A stretch of DNA of 37,647 nt, taken from Puniceicoccaceae bacterium. Lineage in GTDB: Bacteria; Verrucomicrobiota; Verrucomicrobiia; Opitutales; Coraliomargaritaceae. Below the pieces are notes generated by a model. It was not told the origin of the DNA. It saw only the letters and a program-made list of their open reading frames with translations, and searched no databases. Of this stretch, positions 10,418 through 19,477 are shown in pieces. The translations under genes were made by a program, and so were the position numbers. Each line of letters opens with the position of its first letter. The stretch's first letter is position 1. The stretch spans positions 1 to 37,647 of the forward strand of contig JAFMDL010000015.1 of the NCBI GenBank assembly GCA_017857255.1, read 5' to 3'.

Positions 10418-12235
10418 ATGGAACATCTTAGTTTCGGTATCGTAGATATTGCAGTATTTCTTGCGTTCATATTACTCGTCCTTTCTGTTGGATTTTATAA
10501 ATCTAAAGGTGAGAAAACTCATGGAGACAATGGGGCGGCAGATTACTTCCTTGCGGGGCGTGGCCTCACATGGTGGTTAATTGGATTTTCCCTAATTGCG
10601 GCAAATATTTCAGCGGAGCAATTCGTTGGTATGTCCGGTCAAGGTGCAGGCCTGCAAGGATTGTCGGTTTCTAGTTGGGAGTGGATCGCGGCAGTGACAT
10701 TGGTCGTCGTTGCATTTGTATTGTTGCCGTATTTCTTGAAGACAGGGATTACGACTATTCCCGAGTTTCTAGAGGTTCGTTACAACCACTGGGCGCGTTT
10801 GTTTATGACGCTTTCAATGATGTTGATTCTGATTGGCGTGAGTCTGATTGGTGTGATTTATGCAGGTGCGCTGACATTGAAGGAGTTGATGGTTTCTTAT
10901 GATATCATACTTTCACTGTCCGGATGTTGTTGGGCGTTGGGACTGATCGCTGCGGTGTATGTGGCCTTTGGTGGCTTAAAGGCCTGTGCATGGGCTGACT
11001 TAGTCCAAGGGACTGCGCTCATCATCGGTGGCGGTGTGATTACATACTTTGCATTTGATGCATTGGGAGCGGCCGATGTTATCAATTTGGTAACCTCTAC
11101 GGGGGCCAGCGCAACCGTCGATCAAAGTGCTGGCGTCATTGATAAGTTCAGCACTTTAAATGAGCCCGCGATGCATATGGGAAGTAATCCTGCAATGCCA
11201 TGGCCGATTCTACTCTTAGGTATTTGGATTCCAAATTTCTACTACTGGGGCCTTAATCAATATATTACACAACGCATTCTAGGGTCTGCATCACTGGCAG
11301 AAGGACAAAAAGGGCTAGTGCTGGCTGCTGGTCTTAAGTTGTTGATTCCGTTCGTAATTGTGATTCCGGGCATCATCGCTTTCAATCTTTACAGTAGTGA
11401 TATGGAGAAGAATGCAGGTGACTATATGGCCGCATACAATGAAGCCATCGCAGACCCCACATCTACGACTGTATTTACGATGGATCCGAAATGGGTAGTT
11501 GGAAATCCAGAAAAGGCGCAGGAAGTTGAAGTATATAATGCGACTGTACTTGAGCGTAATAATGGTGTGGCTGGTGAATCGGTGGCTCTTAAAGCTTACA
11601 AATATGATTCGGCGCTAGGATTATTGATTACTCGCTTGATTCCTCAAAATGTCGGTATTCTAGGGTTTGTGGTCGCTGCCTTGTTGGGGGCGATTGTATC
11701 ATCCTTGGCGGCGGTACTCAATGCGGCTTCGACGCTGCTAACGATGGATGTGTATCAGCGCTATATCGACCCGAAGGCGTCTCAATTCAAGCTGGTTTCT
11801 ATGGGCCGAATCTTCATCGGTATCTTTGTTGTGATCGGCTGCTTTGTTGCGCCAATGCTGGTGAATCATACCAGTGTCTTTGACTTCATTCAGAAGTTCC
11901 AAGGCTTTGTTTCAACCGGTATTTTGGCAGTATTTATATATGGTCTGCTAAACCGCACTTCCGGCAAGTGGGCTGGTGTGCTGGGCTTATTGGCAAATCC
12001 GATTATCTATGGAATATTGACCACCAAATTCCCAGAGATGCACTTTTTATACAGTATGTCTTATTCGCTTCTTATAGTGCTAGCGATTATGACTGTTTAT
12101 GGACTGATCTCTAAGCAAGAGGCCGTCATCTTTGAAACCAAGACCACGATGGATTTAACCTCTTCAAAGAGCGCACTGATCTGGGGTATTGTTATCTGTG
12201 TGGCGACAGTCGCTTTGTATGTAGTCTTCTGGTAG
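10418..12235 (+). CDS. sodium:solute symporter (SSS/SGLT family)
   Basis: A 605-aa integral membrane protein of the solute:sodium symporter family, which couples Na+ entry to uptake of a sugar or other small solute. The family hallmark is seen early: YFLAGRGLTWWLIGFSLIAANISAEQFVGMSGQGAG. Further family segments are WIPNFYYWGLNQYITQRILG (sugar-transporter-like) and ALLGAIVSSLAAVLNAASTLLTMDVYQRY. About 13-14 hydrophobic helices are evident. A hydrophilic loop of roughly 75 residues (about 325-400) lies between membrane segments, as in SGLT-like members. The substrate cannot be told; the SGLT-like GLNQYITQR motif favours a sugar. It stands alone and is followed by a strong terminator. Confidence 0.92.
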   Translation: MEHLSFGIVDIAVFLAFILLVLSVGFYKSKGEKTHGDNGAADYFLAGRGLTWWLIGFSLIAANISAEQFVGMSGQGAGLQGLSVSSWEWIAAVTLVVVAFVLLPYFLKTGITTIPEFLEVRYNHWARLFMTLSMMLILIGVSLIGVIYAGALTLKELMVSYDIILSLSGCCWALGLIAAVYVAFGGLKACAWADLVQGTALIIGGGVITYFAFDALGAADVINLVTSTGASATVDQSAGVIDKFSTLNEPAMHMGSNPAMPWPILLLGIWIPNFYYWGLNQYITQRILGSASLAEGQKGLVLAAGLKLLIPFVIVIPGIIAFNLYSSDMEKNAGDYMAAYNEAIADPTSTTVFTMDPKWVVGNPEKAQEVEVYNATVLERNNGVAGESVALKAYKYDSALGLLITRLIPQNVGILGFVVAALLGAIVSSLAAVLNAASTLLTMDVYQRYIDPKASQFKLVSMGRIFIGIFVVIGCFVAPMLVNHTSVFDFIQKFQGFVSTGILAVFIYGLLNRTSGKWAGVLGLLANPIIYGILTTKFPEMHFLYSMSYSLLIVLAIMTVYGLISKQEAVIFETKTTMDLTSSKSALIWGIVICVATVALYVVFW

Positions 12236-12262
12236 AGCTTAGTTGATCGTTGAATATATTTG

Positions 12263-12298
12263 CGGTCGCCTTCTTTTCGAGGGCGACCGTTTTTATTT
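12263..12298 (+). terminator. rho-independent terminator after the symporter gene
   Basis: Perfect 8-bp GC-rich stem CGGTCGCC (12263-12270) with GGCGACCG (12282-12289), 11-nt loop, then TTTTTATTT. It is 28 bp past the symporter stop. Confidence 0.88.
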
Positions 12299-12448
12299 CA
12301 GTGCTGCGTGGATCAGCGCGTTTATTTGCTGATGCCTCGAAACCATACGAACCAATACGGTAGACGACTCTTTGAAAGCGCTAGGTGTTGTGGCCCATAT
12401 GCCACCCATCCGGAATACTCTAGCCGATCTTGCACCAGGTGGCACGCT

Positions 12449-12838
12449 CTAAAAGTGCTCTAGAATTTCGACTTCGTAGCCGTCGGGGTCGGTCATAAAC
12501 GCCATCTTTTTGCCATCTTTGAATTTCTCGCGCCAGTTGCTTGGCCATAAATCGAGCTCAAGGTTTAGGCCTTCGAGCATTTCGCAATAAGCGATAATAT
12601 CATCTACGCGGATGCAAGTGTGCACGAGATCTTCAGGTACTTTGACTTCGTAGTCGGGGGAGTGTGTCAGCTCAAGATTGTGCGCACTACCAGGAATTTG
12701 TAAGTGAGCAAGCTGATTGCCAGAAGGGGATTTGTCTGTGCGGCGCTGCACTTCAAAGCCGCAGGTTTGGCAATACCAGTCGATGGACTGATCGAGGTTA
12801 GAAACACGAATACGAGTATGATCAAAAGTTATAAGCAT
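12449..12838 (-). CDS. VOC-family protein (glyoxalase I-like)
   Basis: A 129-aa vicinal-oxygen-chelate fold protein. The start at 12838 gives MLITFDHTRIRVSNLDQSIDWYCQTCGFEV, the usual first beta-alpha-beta unit with a histidine in the metal position; a longer frame to 12874 adds 12 unlikely residues. The second unit has LVHTCIRVDDIIAYCEMLEG and ends with KMAFMTDPDGYEVEILEHF, where the final glutamate corresponds to the last metal ligand of lactoylglutathione lyases. Several ligands fit glyoxalase I, but VOC members with the same pattern have other substrates. It is monocistronic on the minus strand and faces the symporter terminator. Confidence 0.85.
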   Translation of the reverse strand: MLITFDHTRIRVSNLDQSIDWYCQTCGFEVQRRTDKSPSGNQLAHLQIPGSAHNLELTHSPDYEVKVPEDLVHTCIRVDDIIAYCEMLEGLNLELDLWPSNWREKFKDGKKMAFMTDPDGYEVEILEHF

Positions 12839-12928
12839 GAAGATGTAATAACCGAAATAGTTTGCCCGCCTCAAGTCTCAAACAAAGAGATGCTGAGATT
12901 GCACCATTCACCGATGCAGTAACAAATG

Positions 12929-13570
12929 TTATAAATTACGTACCACGGCTTTCGCTACCCCTTGTACACAGAGCTCATTGACAGGGTAGAGCTCTGGGTA
13001 AAACTTATTTTCTGCCTTGAGATAAGGCGGCTCACCCGGTTTTTGAATATAGCGTTTAAGAGTGGTTTCACCATCAATCAGAGCGGCAACAATATCGCCA
13101 TCGTAGGCCTCGCGTGGTTCGATAATTACCATATCGCCATCGTAGATTTCAGCATCGACCATGCTTTCGCCGCGCACTTGAAGGGCAAAGCTGCGACGGC
13201 GGCTGGAAAAGCCAGCACTTTGAATGTCGACCTGTAGCCGACCGATTTCACCCGCTGGCTCAACGCGGTCGGGATAACCGGCCGCGATATCACCCACGAT
13301 AGGAATGTCGACTACTTCAGTCGCATCTTCAGGGATCTCTAGCGCTTCAGGGGCGTCTGGACGATTAATTCGAAAAGTCCGGGCTTGGCCAGGGATACGC
13401 TCGATCATGTCCTTCTTCTCGAGCGCGCGGAGGTGGCCCATCACGGCATTCGTGCTTTTGAATTCGAATTTTTCCTGAATCTCGCGAATGCTTGGCCAGT
13501 AGCCGTTGCGCCATTCGTAGTGCTCAATGAAAGTGAGGATTTCTTGCTGCCGTGTGGTTAAATCTTTCAT
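12929..13570 (-). CDS. lexA: LexA SOS repressor
   Basis: LexA represses DNA-damage genes and cleaves itself when bound to RecA filaments. From the ATG at 13570 the product is 213 aa: an N-terminal winged helix (LTTRQQEILTFIEHY, WPSIREIQEKF, GHLRALEKKDMIER), a linker, and the S24 peptidase domain. The scissile Ala-Gly is at 97-98 (VGDIAAGYP), the catalytic serine at S136 (GESMVDA) and the lysine at K172 (TTLKRY). A longer frame upstream has non-homologous residues and runs into the divergent gene, so 13570 is the start. Promoter-like boxes and an imperfect palindrome lie directly upstream, consistent with autorepression. Confidence 0.96.
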   Translation of the reverse strand: MKDLTTRQQEILTFIEHYEWRNGYWPSIREIQEKFEFKSTNAVMGHLRALEKKDMIERIPGQARTFRINRPDAPEALEIPEDATEVVDIPIVGDIAAGYPDRVEPAGEIGRLQVDIQSAGFSSRRRSFALQVRGESMVDAEIYDGDMVIIEPREAYDGDIVAALIDGETTLKRYIQKPGEPPYLKAENKFYPELYPVNELCVQGVAKAVVRNL

Positions 13571-13580
13571 AGTGTTCAAT

Positions 13581-13609
13581 TGTTTAGGTGAACGCGTGTA
13601 CATTGTCAA
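13581..13609 (-). promoter_or_regulatory. lexA promoter with candidate LexA operator
   Basis: On the minus strand, TTGACA (13604-13609) is followed after 17 bp by TAAACA (13581-13586), a plausible -35/-10 pair ending about 10 bp before the lexA ATG. Between the boxes lies the 14-bp imperfect palindrome TGTACACGCGTTCA (13589-13602), in the place where an autoregulatory operator would block RNA polymerase. The palindrome is seen in the sequence; that LexA binds it is inferred. Confidence 0.5.
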
Positions 13610-13710
13610 GCCGTTGCTTGAAGTAGGGCGCTGACGGTCGAGACTGCGATGATTTGAGTTACAAAAACGTTGAACAAACTGGTTGGTGCGGTTTGTTAAG
13701 CAGACACTCA

Positions 13711-15564
13711 ATGCCATTTTCAACTTTCCGATCTATTGCGACACTGCGAGCCCTCTTTTCTGTGGGTTTTTTAGTGTTGCTCGCCGCTGGTTGTGATCCG
13801 GTGGTAGAGCGCCCGCAAGCAGTCGTAGCGGCGATCCCTGCGGATGCGAAGGTCGCAGCATTTGCAGCCGGTGTCCATGGCGCTACTGTAGTGGAAACGA
13901 TCCCCGGTGATCTGGCCACGCTGAATCCCTTGGTGAATGAGTCTGCCGCTGGTTCGGCTGCGATCGGTCGTATTTTGGATAGTTTGATTACTTTGGATTC
14001 AGAAACGGGCGCGGTGATTCCAAATTTAGCCAAGTCATGGGACATTTCGGCGGATAATTTACAGTACACCTTTCATTTGCGTCGTGGGGTGCACTGGAGT
14101 GATGGGCAGCCGTTTACAGCCGAAGATGTGGTGTTCACTTGGGGGACTTTTTTTGCCAAGGAGAGGGATCCAGTGACTGGTGAGCCACTGCGAACTGAGA
14201 ATGGTACGTTCCAATACCGTTATAATTCGCGTTCTACCTTCGGGCAGATGATCAACGGCCAAGAGCCCCTGGTGGAGCTGTTGGACGATTACACTGTGCG
14301 CTTCACCACGCCGGAGGTGTATGCGCCATTTTTATTGTTCGGTGGTGGTGTGGAGCTTTTGCCCAAACACATTCTGCAGGGAGCCTTCGAAGACGGCACA
14401 CTCATGGATCAATGGAGTGTGGATACGGCGATTCAAGAGCCATGGAAGATCGTCGGGTTGAATATGTTTGTGCTGGAGTCTTATCGTCCGGGTGAGCGGA
14501 TCGTGTTTAAGCGCAATCCCAACTACTGGAAGATCGACAGCGCCGGGCAGCGTTTGCCCTATGTGGAGCGTATCATCACCAAAATTGTACAGGACGTAAA
14601 TAGTAGTAATGTGGCATTTGCACAGGGCTTAACAGATTTCGAATCAATCGCGCCGGACAATGTGGCTTGGGTGAAGCGGGGCGAAGCGCGGTTTGATTAT
14701 ACGATTCTGGATATGGGACCCTCGAGTACTACTAATTTTATTTGGTTCAATCTCAACCCGGGCCAACGTGCTGACAATCAGCCCTACGTAGCGCCGCATA
14801 AATTCGCATGGTTTAATGATAAACGCTTCCGGCAGGCAATTTCGTATGGGATCAATCGCGAGGGAATTATTCGCGGTGTGTATTTCAATCGGGCCGATAT
14901 TTTGCACGGCTATGTCTCGCCAAAGCGTAAGTTCTGGTACAATGATCAGATCCGCAAATATGGCTTCCTGCCGGATCGGTCACGCGCCCTGTTTGCAGAG
15001 TTGGGCTTTGAATACCGCGGCAAGGATCTATACGACGCTGAAGGCAATCGAGTGGCTTTTGCGCTGATGACTAATTCGAACAACGGTCTGCGGGTGGAGA
15101 TGGCCACGGTGTTTAAGGAAAATATGGCGGCTCTCGGGATCGAGGTAGAGCTGCAGTTTCTGGATTTTAATACCATCATTAACAAGACCTCGGATTCGTT
15201 TGACTACGAGGCGTGCATGCTCGGGCTCGGCGGTGGTGCGCCCGACCCGTATGCGGGCAAAGATATCCTGATGAGCGGTGGGCGCTTGCATTTCACCAAT
15301 CCGCAGCAGGCCGCGCCTAGCACACAGTGGGAGGCGCGAATCGATGAGCTGATGCGATCGATTGGGCGGCATACTGATGTCGAGAAGCGCAAGGCTGACT
15401 TCTTTGAAGTGCAGGCGATCATGGCTGAAGAGCAGCCGATGATTTTCTTGGTCAGTGCCAAAGATTTTGTTGGCTACCGTAACCGTTGGGAAAATATCCA
15501 GCCGACTGCACTTGGTGGCGTGACGTGGAACCTTGAATCTTTATGGGCGGAGGTGGACGAATGA
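13711..15564 (+). CDS. ABC-importer substrate-binding lipoprotein (SBP family 5, Dpp/Opp-like)
   Basis: A 617-aa periplasmic binding protein, membrane-anchored by a lipid. From the ATG at 13711 it has an N-terminal signal with lipobox LLAAGC (lipidated C28). Family-5 signatures follow: IGRILDSLITLDSETGAVIPNLAKSW, YTFHLRRGVHWSDGQPFTAEDVVFTW, and FRQAISYGINREGIIRGVYFNR. Such proteins bind oligopeptides, nickel or oligosaccharides; the exact ligand is not evident. It heads a probable operon: the stop overlaps the first permease by 4 bp (ATGA at 15561-15564). The longer frame starting at 13654 adds residues without signal-peptide character. Confidence 0.93.
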   Translation: MPFSTFRSIATLRALFSVGFLVLLAAGCDPVVERPQAVVAAIPADAKVAAFAAGVHGATVVETIPGDLATLNPLVNESAAGSAAIGRILDSLITLDSETGAVIPNLAKSWDISADNLQYTFHLRRGVHWSDGQPFTAEDVVFTWGTFFAKERDPVTGEPLRTENGTFQYRYNSRSTFGQMINGQEPLVELLDDYTVRFTTPEVYAPFLLFGGGVELLPKHILQGAFEDGTLMDQWSVDTAIQEPWKIVGLNMFVLESYRPGERIVFKRNPNYWKIDSAGQRLPYVERIITKIVQDVNSSNVAFAQGLTDFESIAPDNVAWVKRGEARFDYTILDMGPSSTTNFIWFNLNPGQRADNQPYVAPHKFAWFNDKRFRQAISYGINREGIIRGVYFNRADILHGYVSPKRKFWYNDQIRKYGFLPDRSRALFAELGFEYRGKDLYDAEGNRVAFALMTNSNNGLRVEMATVFKENMAALGIEVELQFLDFNTIINKTSDSFDYEACMLGLGGGAPDPYAGKDILMSGGRLHFTNPQQAAPSTQWEARIDELMRSIGRHTDVEKRKADFFEVQAIMAEEQPMIFLVSAKDFVGYRNRWENIQPTALGGVTWNLESLWAEVDE

Positions 15565-16535
15565 TTGCTTTTATTATTCGGCGCCTGTTGACCCTCATTC
15601 CATTGCTGTTTGGTATCACCATGCTGGTGTTTATTTTGATGAGCCTGGCACCGGGCGATTTTTTAACGCCAGTGCGTGCGCAGCGTGATGTGCCAGCGGA
15701 GTTAATTGCTGCGATTGAGGTCGAATTCGGCTTGGATCAGCCCTGGTATGTGCAGTACGTGAAATGGCTGGGCAATGTATTTGAGGGTAATCTCGGGCAT
15801 TCGTGGGCATACAAATTGCCGGTCAGTGATTTGATAGGGCAGCGCATTTTTGCCACCTTCTTATTGTCGCTGTGTGCTTTTGTTTTTTCCTGGGCCATTG
15901 CTATACCGCTGGGGGTATTGGCGGCGATTTATAAAGATTCAATCTTTGACCGCATCGCGGCCGGCTTGGCATATGCGGCGCTATCGATTCCAGAATTTTT
16001 TCTGGCGCTGCTATTGGTTTTCTTTGCCGCGCAGACCGGTTGGTTTCCAATGGGAGGCGCGACTTCGATCGAATATGAATACATGAGCTGGTTTGAGCAG
16101 ATGTTAGACCGCGCGCATCATTTGATTTTACCCACACTGGCGCTGGGGATTGGTTCCATAGCAAGTATCATGCGGATCATGCGAGCCAACTTTTTGGATA
16201 CGATACGCGCTGGCTTTGTAACGACTGCGCGTGCCAAAGGGCAGCGCGAATTTATAGTGATGTTTAAGCATGTGTTACGCAATGCGATCAATCCGCTAGT
16301 GAGTGCCTTTGGCTTTGCTTTTTCTGGATTGTTGAGCGGCGCTCTGATGGTTGAAATTGTGCTGCAGTATCCTGGACTGGGGCAGTTGATGTACCAGTCG
16401 ATTTTGCGGGAAGATCAATTCGTAGTACTAGCGGCGGTGATGATGGGCTGCACAATGCTAGTGCTAGGTAATTTACTGGCAGATATATTATTGGCGTGGT
16501 CGGATCCGCGGATCCGCTTGGAGGCGAAGAAATAA
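15561..16535 (+). CDS. peptide-type ABC transporter permease (DppB/OppB-like)
   Basis: About 324 aa from the ATG at 15561, which gives the typical MIAFIIRRLLTLIPLLFGITM start. Around six membrane helices are visible. The cytoplasmic coupling motif for contact with the ATPase is in the segment RAKGQREFIVMFKHVLRNAINPLVSAFG, and the ending LGNLLADILLAWSDPRIR is standard for the OppB group. It is coupled by a 4-bp overlap to the binding-protein gene and is 4 bp from the second permease. Confidence 0.93.
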   Translation: MIAFIIRRLLTLIPLLFGITMLVFILMSLAPGDFLTPVRAQRDVPAELIAAIEVEFGLDQPWYVQYVKWLGNVFEGNLGHSWAYKLPVSDLIGQRIFATFLLSLCAFVFSWAIAIPLGVLAAIYKDSIFDRIAAGLAYAALSIPEFFLALLLVFFAAQTGWFPMGGATSIEYEYMSWFEQMLDRAHHLILPTLALGIGSIASIMRIMRANFLDTIRAGFVTTARAKGQREFIVMFKHVLRNAINPLVSAFGFAFSGLLSGALMVEIVLQYPGLGQLMYQSILREDQFVVLAAVMMGCTMLVLGNLLADILLAWSDPRIRLEAKK

Positions 16536-16539
16536 CAGT

Positions 16540-17589
16540 ATGTTTTGGGGAATGATCAAACAAGTGTTGAGACGTCCGCTGGGCCTAGCGGCTGCCGGTG
16601 TGCTAGTGTTGCTCTACCTGAGTGCCATTTTGGCTGATTTCCTTTCGCCGTATCCGACCAATTTGCAGGACCTAGAACGTACTTACCATCCACCTACTGG
16701 CTTCTTCTTTGCTGACGGCGCTTTACAAGTACAGGCGTATGAATTGGTTGATCCCAGTGAAGCGCGCTATGAGGCGATTGAGGGGCAGGGCTATCCTGTC
16801 GAGTTTTTCGGGCGTGGTTTTGAGTATCAGTTGCTGGGACTATTCAAGACGGATCGCCATTTATTGACGCTTCCCGATCTGGCGGGGCGGATGTACCTGC
16901 TCGGTAGTGACTCGACTGGACGCGATGTATTTTCGCGGTTGCTGTTGGGTGCCCGAGTGTCGCTCTTTATTGGTCTGCTGGGGATTACCATTACTACGTC
17001 GCTGGGCTTCTTGGTTGGTGGCTTTAGTGGGTATTTCGGTGGTCGATTCGACTTTTGTGCGATGCGCCTAGTGGAATTTATGATGGCGATGCCAGGTTTG
17101 TATTTGTTGCTCGCATTGCGCTCAGCGCTGGCACCGCATTTCGCATCGGATCAGATGTTTTTTGTGATTGTGATTATTTTGTCACTAATCGGCTGGGCGG
17201 GCACGGCACGAGTGCTGCGTGGTATGACACTGTCTATCCGTCAGCATCAATACGTCATGGCTGCTGAGAGTATGGGGCAAAGTTCCTTTATGATTTTGCG
17301 TCGGCACGTGTTGCCAAACCTGGTGAGCTATCTGCTTGTTGCGGCAACTCTGTCGATCCCCGGTTATGTACTGGGTGAAGCTGCCTTGTCGTTCCTCGGG
17401 CTAGGTATCCAAGAACCATCGGCATCGTGGGGGCTGATGCTTTCGCAGGCGCAGGATGTGAAGGTGTTTTATTTGAATTTCTGGTGGCTGCTTACTCCCG
17501 GCGCCGCGATCTTTTTGACTGTGATTGCCTACAATGTGTTGGGTGATGTGCTGCGCGATATTGTCGACCCTAATATGAAAACCCGCTGA
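16540..17589 (+). CDS. peptide-type ABC transporter permease (OppC/YejE-like)
   Basis: A 349-aa inner-membrane permease. After the first helix comes a soluble insertion of about 80-90 residues (YPTNLQDLERTYHPPTG through YQLLGLFKTDRHL), as in YejE-type members. The GSDSTGRDVFSRLLLGARVSL motif and the coupling region MAAESMGQSSFMILRRHVLPN are clear family signs, as is the ending YNVLGDVLRDIVDPNMK. It forms the membrane pore with the preceding permease. Confidence 0.93.
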   Translation: MFWGMIKQVLRRPLGLAAAGVLVLLYLSAILADFLSPYPTNLQDLERTYHPPTGFFFADGALQVQAYELVDPSEARYEAIEGQGYPVEFFGRGFEYQLLGLFKTDRHLLTLPDLAGRMYLLGSDSTGRDVFSRLLLGARVSLFIGLLGITITTSLGFLVGGFSGYFGGRFDFCAMRLVEFMMAMPGLYLLLALRSALAPHFASDQMFFVIVIILSLIGWAGTARVLRGMTLSIRQHQYVMAAESMGQSSFMILRRHVLPNLVSYLLVAATLSIPGYVLGEAALSFLGLGIQEPSASWGLMLSQAQDVKVFYLNFWWLLTPGAAIFLTVIAYNVLGDVLRDIVDPNMKTR

Positions 17590-17665
17590 GGCTGCTTGCT
17601 GATTGGTTTAAAATAACATTCGACCCCGCCCATCCAATCCTAGATGTTAAAGATCCCTTTTTGAG

Positions 17666-18505
17666 ATGCCCGAATTACTTAAAGTTTCTGATCTGAAGAT
17701 CGCCTTTCACTCGCGCGGTGAATCTAATCAAGTCGTGCATGGTATCGATTTTTCGATTGATGGCGGCGGTCAGACTGTGGCGATCCTCGGCGAGAGCGGT
17801 AGCGGTAAAAGTGTGACCTGTATGGCGCTGACACGTCTTTTACCGGAGTCGCCTAGCTGCACTGTAAGTGGTGAGGTTTTGTTTGAGGGCAAGAATGTTT
17901 TAGCCATGGACTGCGAAGCGATTCGGAATGTGCGGGGTCGTGGGATTGCGTATATTTTTCAGGAGGCATCTGCATCCCTGAATCCAGTGTTTACAGTCGG
18001 TTACCAGATTGCCGAGGCAGTAGAAATACACCGTCCCGACATCACCGATCTGAAGGCGAGAGTTATTGAGTTGCTTGAATTGGTCGGAATCCGTGATGCG
18101 GCGCAGCGCTACAACGCTTATCCGCACGAGATGAGTGGGGGTATGCAGCAACGGGTGATGATTGCGATGGCGCTGGCCTGCGAGCCCAAGCTACTGGTTG
18201 CCGATGAGCCCACCACTGCCCTCGATGTGACCATTCAGGCGCAGATAATTGAGCTGCTGCGTGAGATACGCCAAAAGCTGGGGATGAGTATTGTACTGAT
18301 CACTCATAATTTCGGTATTGTTAAAGGGTTCGCCGATGAAGTGATTGTCATGTACCGCGGCGAGATCGTGGAACGGGGAGCTGTAGATGTCGTCTTGAAT
18401 GATCCGCAGCATCCCTACACCAAGGCATTGATTGCCTGCATTCCTAGACTTGGCGCCAAGCAACGACGTTTGACCACGATTGATCAGGAAATGGCGTTGG
18501 ATTAG
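17666..18505 (+). CDS. peptide-type ABC transporter ATP-binding protein (OppD-like)
   Basis: A 279-aa ATPase that powers the importer. It has Walker A GESGSGKS (about 42-49), the Q-loop FQEASASLNP, the signature MSGGMQQRVMIAMAL, Walker B LLVADEPTTALD and the H-loop LITHNFG. It ends soon after HPYTKALIACIPRLG, so the C-terminal oligopeptide-transporter segment found in many 320-340-aa OppD proteins is short or missing. It lies 76 bp after the second permease. No OppF-type second ATPase follows; the next gene is an FKBP isomerase. Confidence 0.92.
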   Translation: MPELLKVSDLKIAFHSRGESNQVVHGIDFSIDGGGQTVAILGESGSGKSVTCMALTRLLPESPSCTVSGEVLFEGKNVLAMDCEAIRNVRGRGIAYIFQEASASLNPVFTVGYQIAEAVEIHRPDITDLKARVIELLELVGIRDAAQRYNAYPHEMSGGMQQRVMIAMALACEPKLLVADEPTTALDVTIQAQIIELLREIRQKLGMSIVLITHNFGIVKGFADEVIVMYRGEIVERGAVDVVLNDPQHPYTKALIACIPRLGAKQRRLTTIDQEMALD

Positions 18506-18610
18506 GTGGTGGGCGGACTTTAAAGAGACACTCATACGCGGGTGCAGTTTGGTCTCAAATTCTGCGGAATTCGATTGACCCTAATTGGTGACTTGGCAGA
18601 TACAAGTCGC

Positions 18611-19369
18611 ATGGAAATTGAAACACCAGCCAATCTAAATAGCATCCCAACCGATGCTGAGACTACAGCAACAGGCCTCGCCTCTAATGTGCTCCAAGCA
18701 GGCACAGGCACAGAGGCGCCTGCTGCTGCCGATACTGTGACGGTGCACTACAGTGGCTGGACGACCAATGGCCAGCTGTTTGATAGCTCGGTGCAGCGTG
18801 GTCAGACAGCAAGTTTCCCGCTCAATCGCGTGATCAAAGGCTGGACTGAGGGGCTACAATTGATGGTGGTCGGAGAGAAACGCCGTTTTTGGATCCCCGC
18901 GGAACTTGCCTATGGTGAGAATGCTGGAGGTGGTCGCCCGAGTGGCATGTTAGTCTTCGATGTTGAGCTATTTGAAATTCAGAAAGCTCCAGAGCCACCT
19001 AAGACGCCAGACGATGTTGCCGGTATTCCTGATACTGCAGAGGTTCGCGAAAGTGGCCTTGCTTCGCGGGTATTAAGCGCTGGCACGGGTAGTGAGCATC
19101 CCACTAAGCAAAGTATGGTCACGGTGCACTACAGTGGATGGACGTTGGATGGTCAGTTGTTTGACAGTTCTGTGACGCGCGGTGAGCCAACTAGCTTTGG
19201 CCTCTATCAAGTGATTGCTGGTTGGACTGAAGGTGTGCAACTGATGGTCGAGGGGGAGAAGCGTCGTTTCTGGATTCCGGGCAAGCTCGCCTATGGTGAT
19301 AATCCTCAAGGCGGCGCGCCCGGTGGCATGCTCGTATTCGATGTCGAGCTGATCAAGATTGGCCAATAG
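18611..19369 (+). CDS. tandem-domain FKBP-type peptidyl-prolyl isomerase
   Basis: About 252 aa with two FKBP domains in a row (about residues 18-125 and 145-250). Each has the same set of motifs: TVHYSGWT, GQLFDSSV, GWTEG.QLMV.GEKRRFWIP, LAYG and GMLVFDVEL. FKBPs speed prolyl cis-trans isomerisation and aid protein folding. The two copies are also close at DNA level around their HYSGW segments, indicating an internal duplication. The start at 18611 (MEIETPANL) is preferred; an upstream ATG at 18542 adds 23 residues with no signal peptide. Neither start gives an export signal, so a cytoplasmic location is more likely. Confidence 0.9.
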   Translation: MEIETPANLNSIPTDAETTATGLASNVLQAGTGTEAPAAADTVTVHYSGWTTNGQLFDSSVQRGQTASFPLNRVIKGWTEGLQLMVVGEKRRFWIPAELAYGENAGGGRPSGMLVFDVELFEIQKAPEPPKTPDDVAGIPDTAEVRESGLASRVLSAGTGSEHPTKQSMVTVHYSGWTLDGQLFDSSVTRGEPTSFGLYQVIAGWTEGVQLMVEGEKRRFWIPGKLAYGDNPQGGAPGGMLVFDVELIKIGQ

Positions 19370-19394
19370 CTAAGGTAGAAATCCTATTTTTAAG

Positions 19395-19422
19395 CAGCCT
19401 TCCTTAGTTGGAGGCTGTTTTT
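19395..19422 (+). terminator. rho-independent terminator after the FKBP gene
   Basis: Stem CAGCCT (19395-19400) with AGGCTG (19412-19417) followed by TTTTT. The inner part can extend through TCC/TGG with a bulge. Confidence 0.7.
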
Positions 19423-19477
19423 GTATCGAGTGTTATGAACGCTTGAGTTTGAGCTCAGTCTATTGAAACTTATGCAC

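Noticed and set aside
12260..12463. Plus-strand frame of 67 codons after the symporter
   Set aside because: It begins inside the symporter terminator and has no recognisable features.
17596..17638. GATTGG...CCAATC inverted pair between permease and ATPase genes
   Set aside because: Only 6 bp with a long loop and no T-run; expected by chance.
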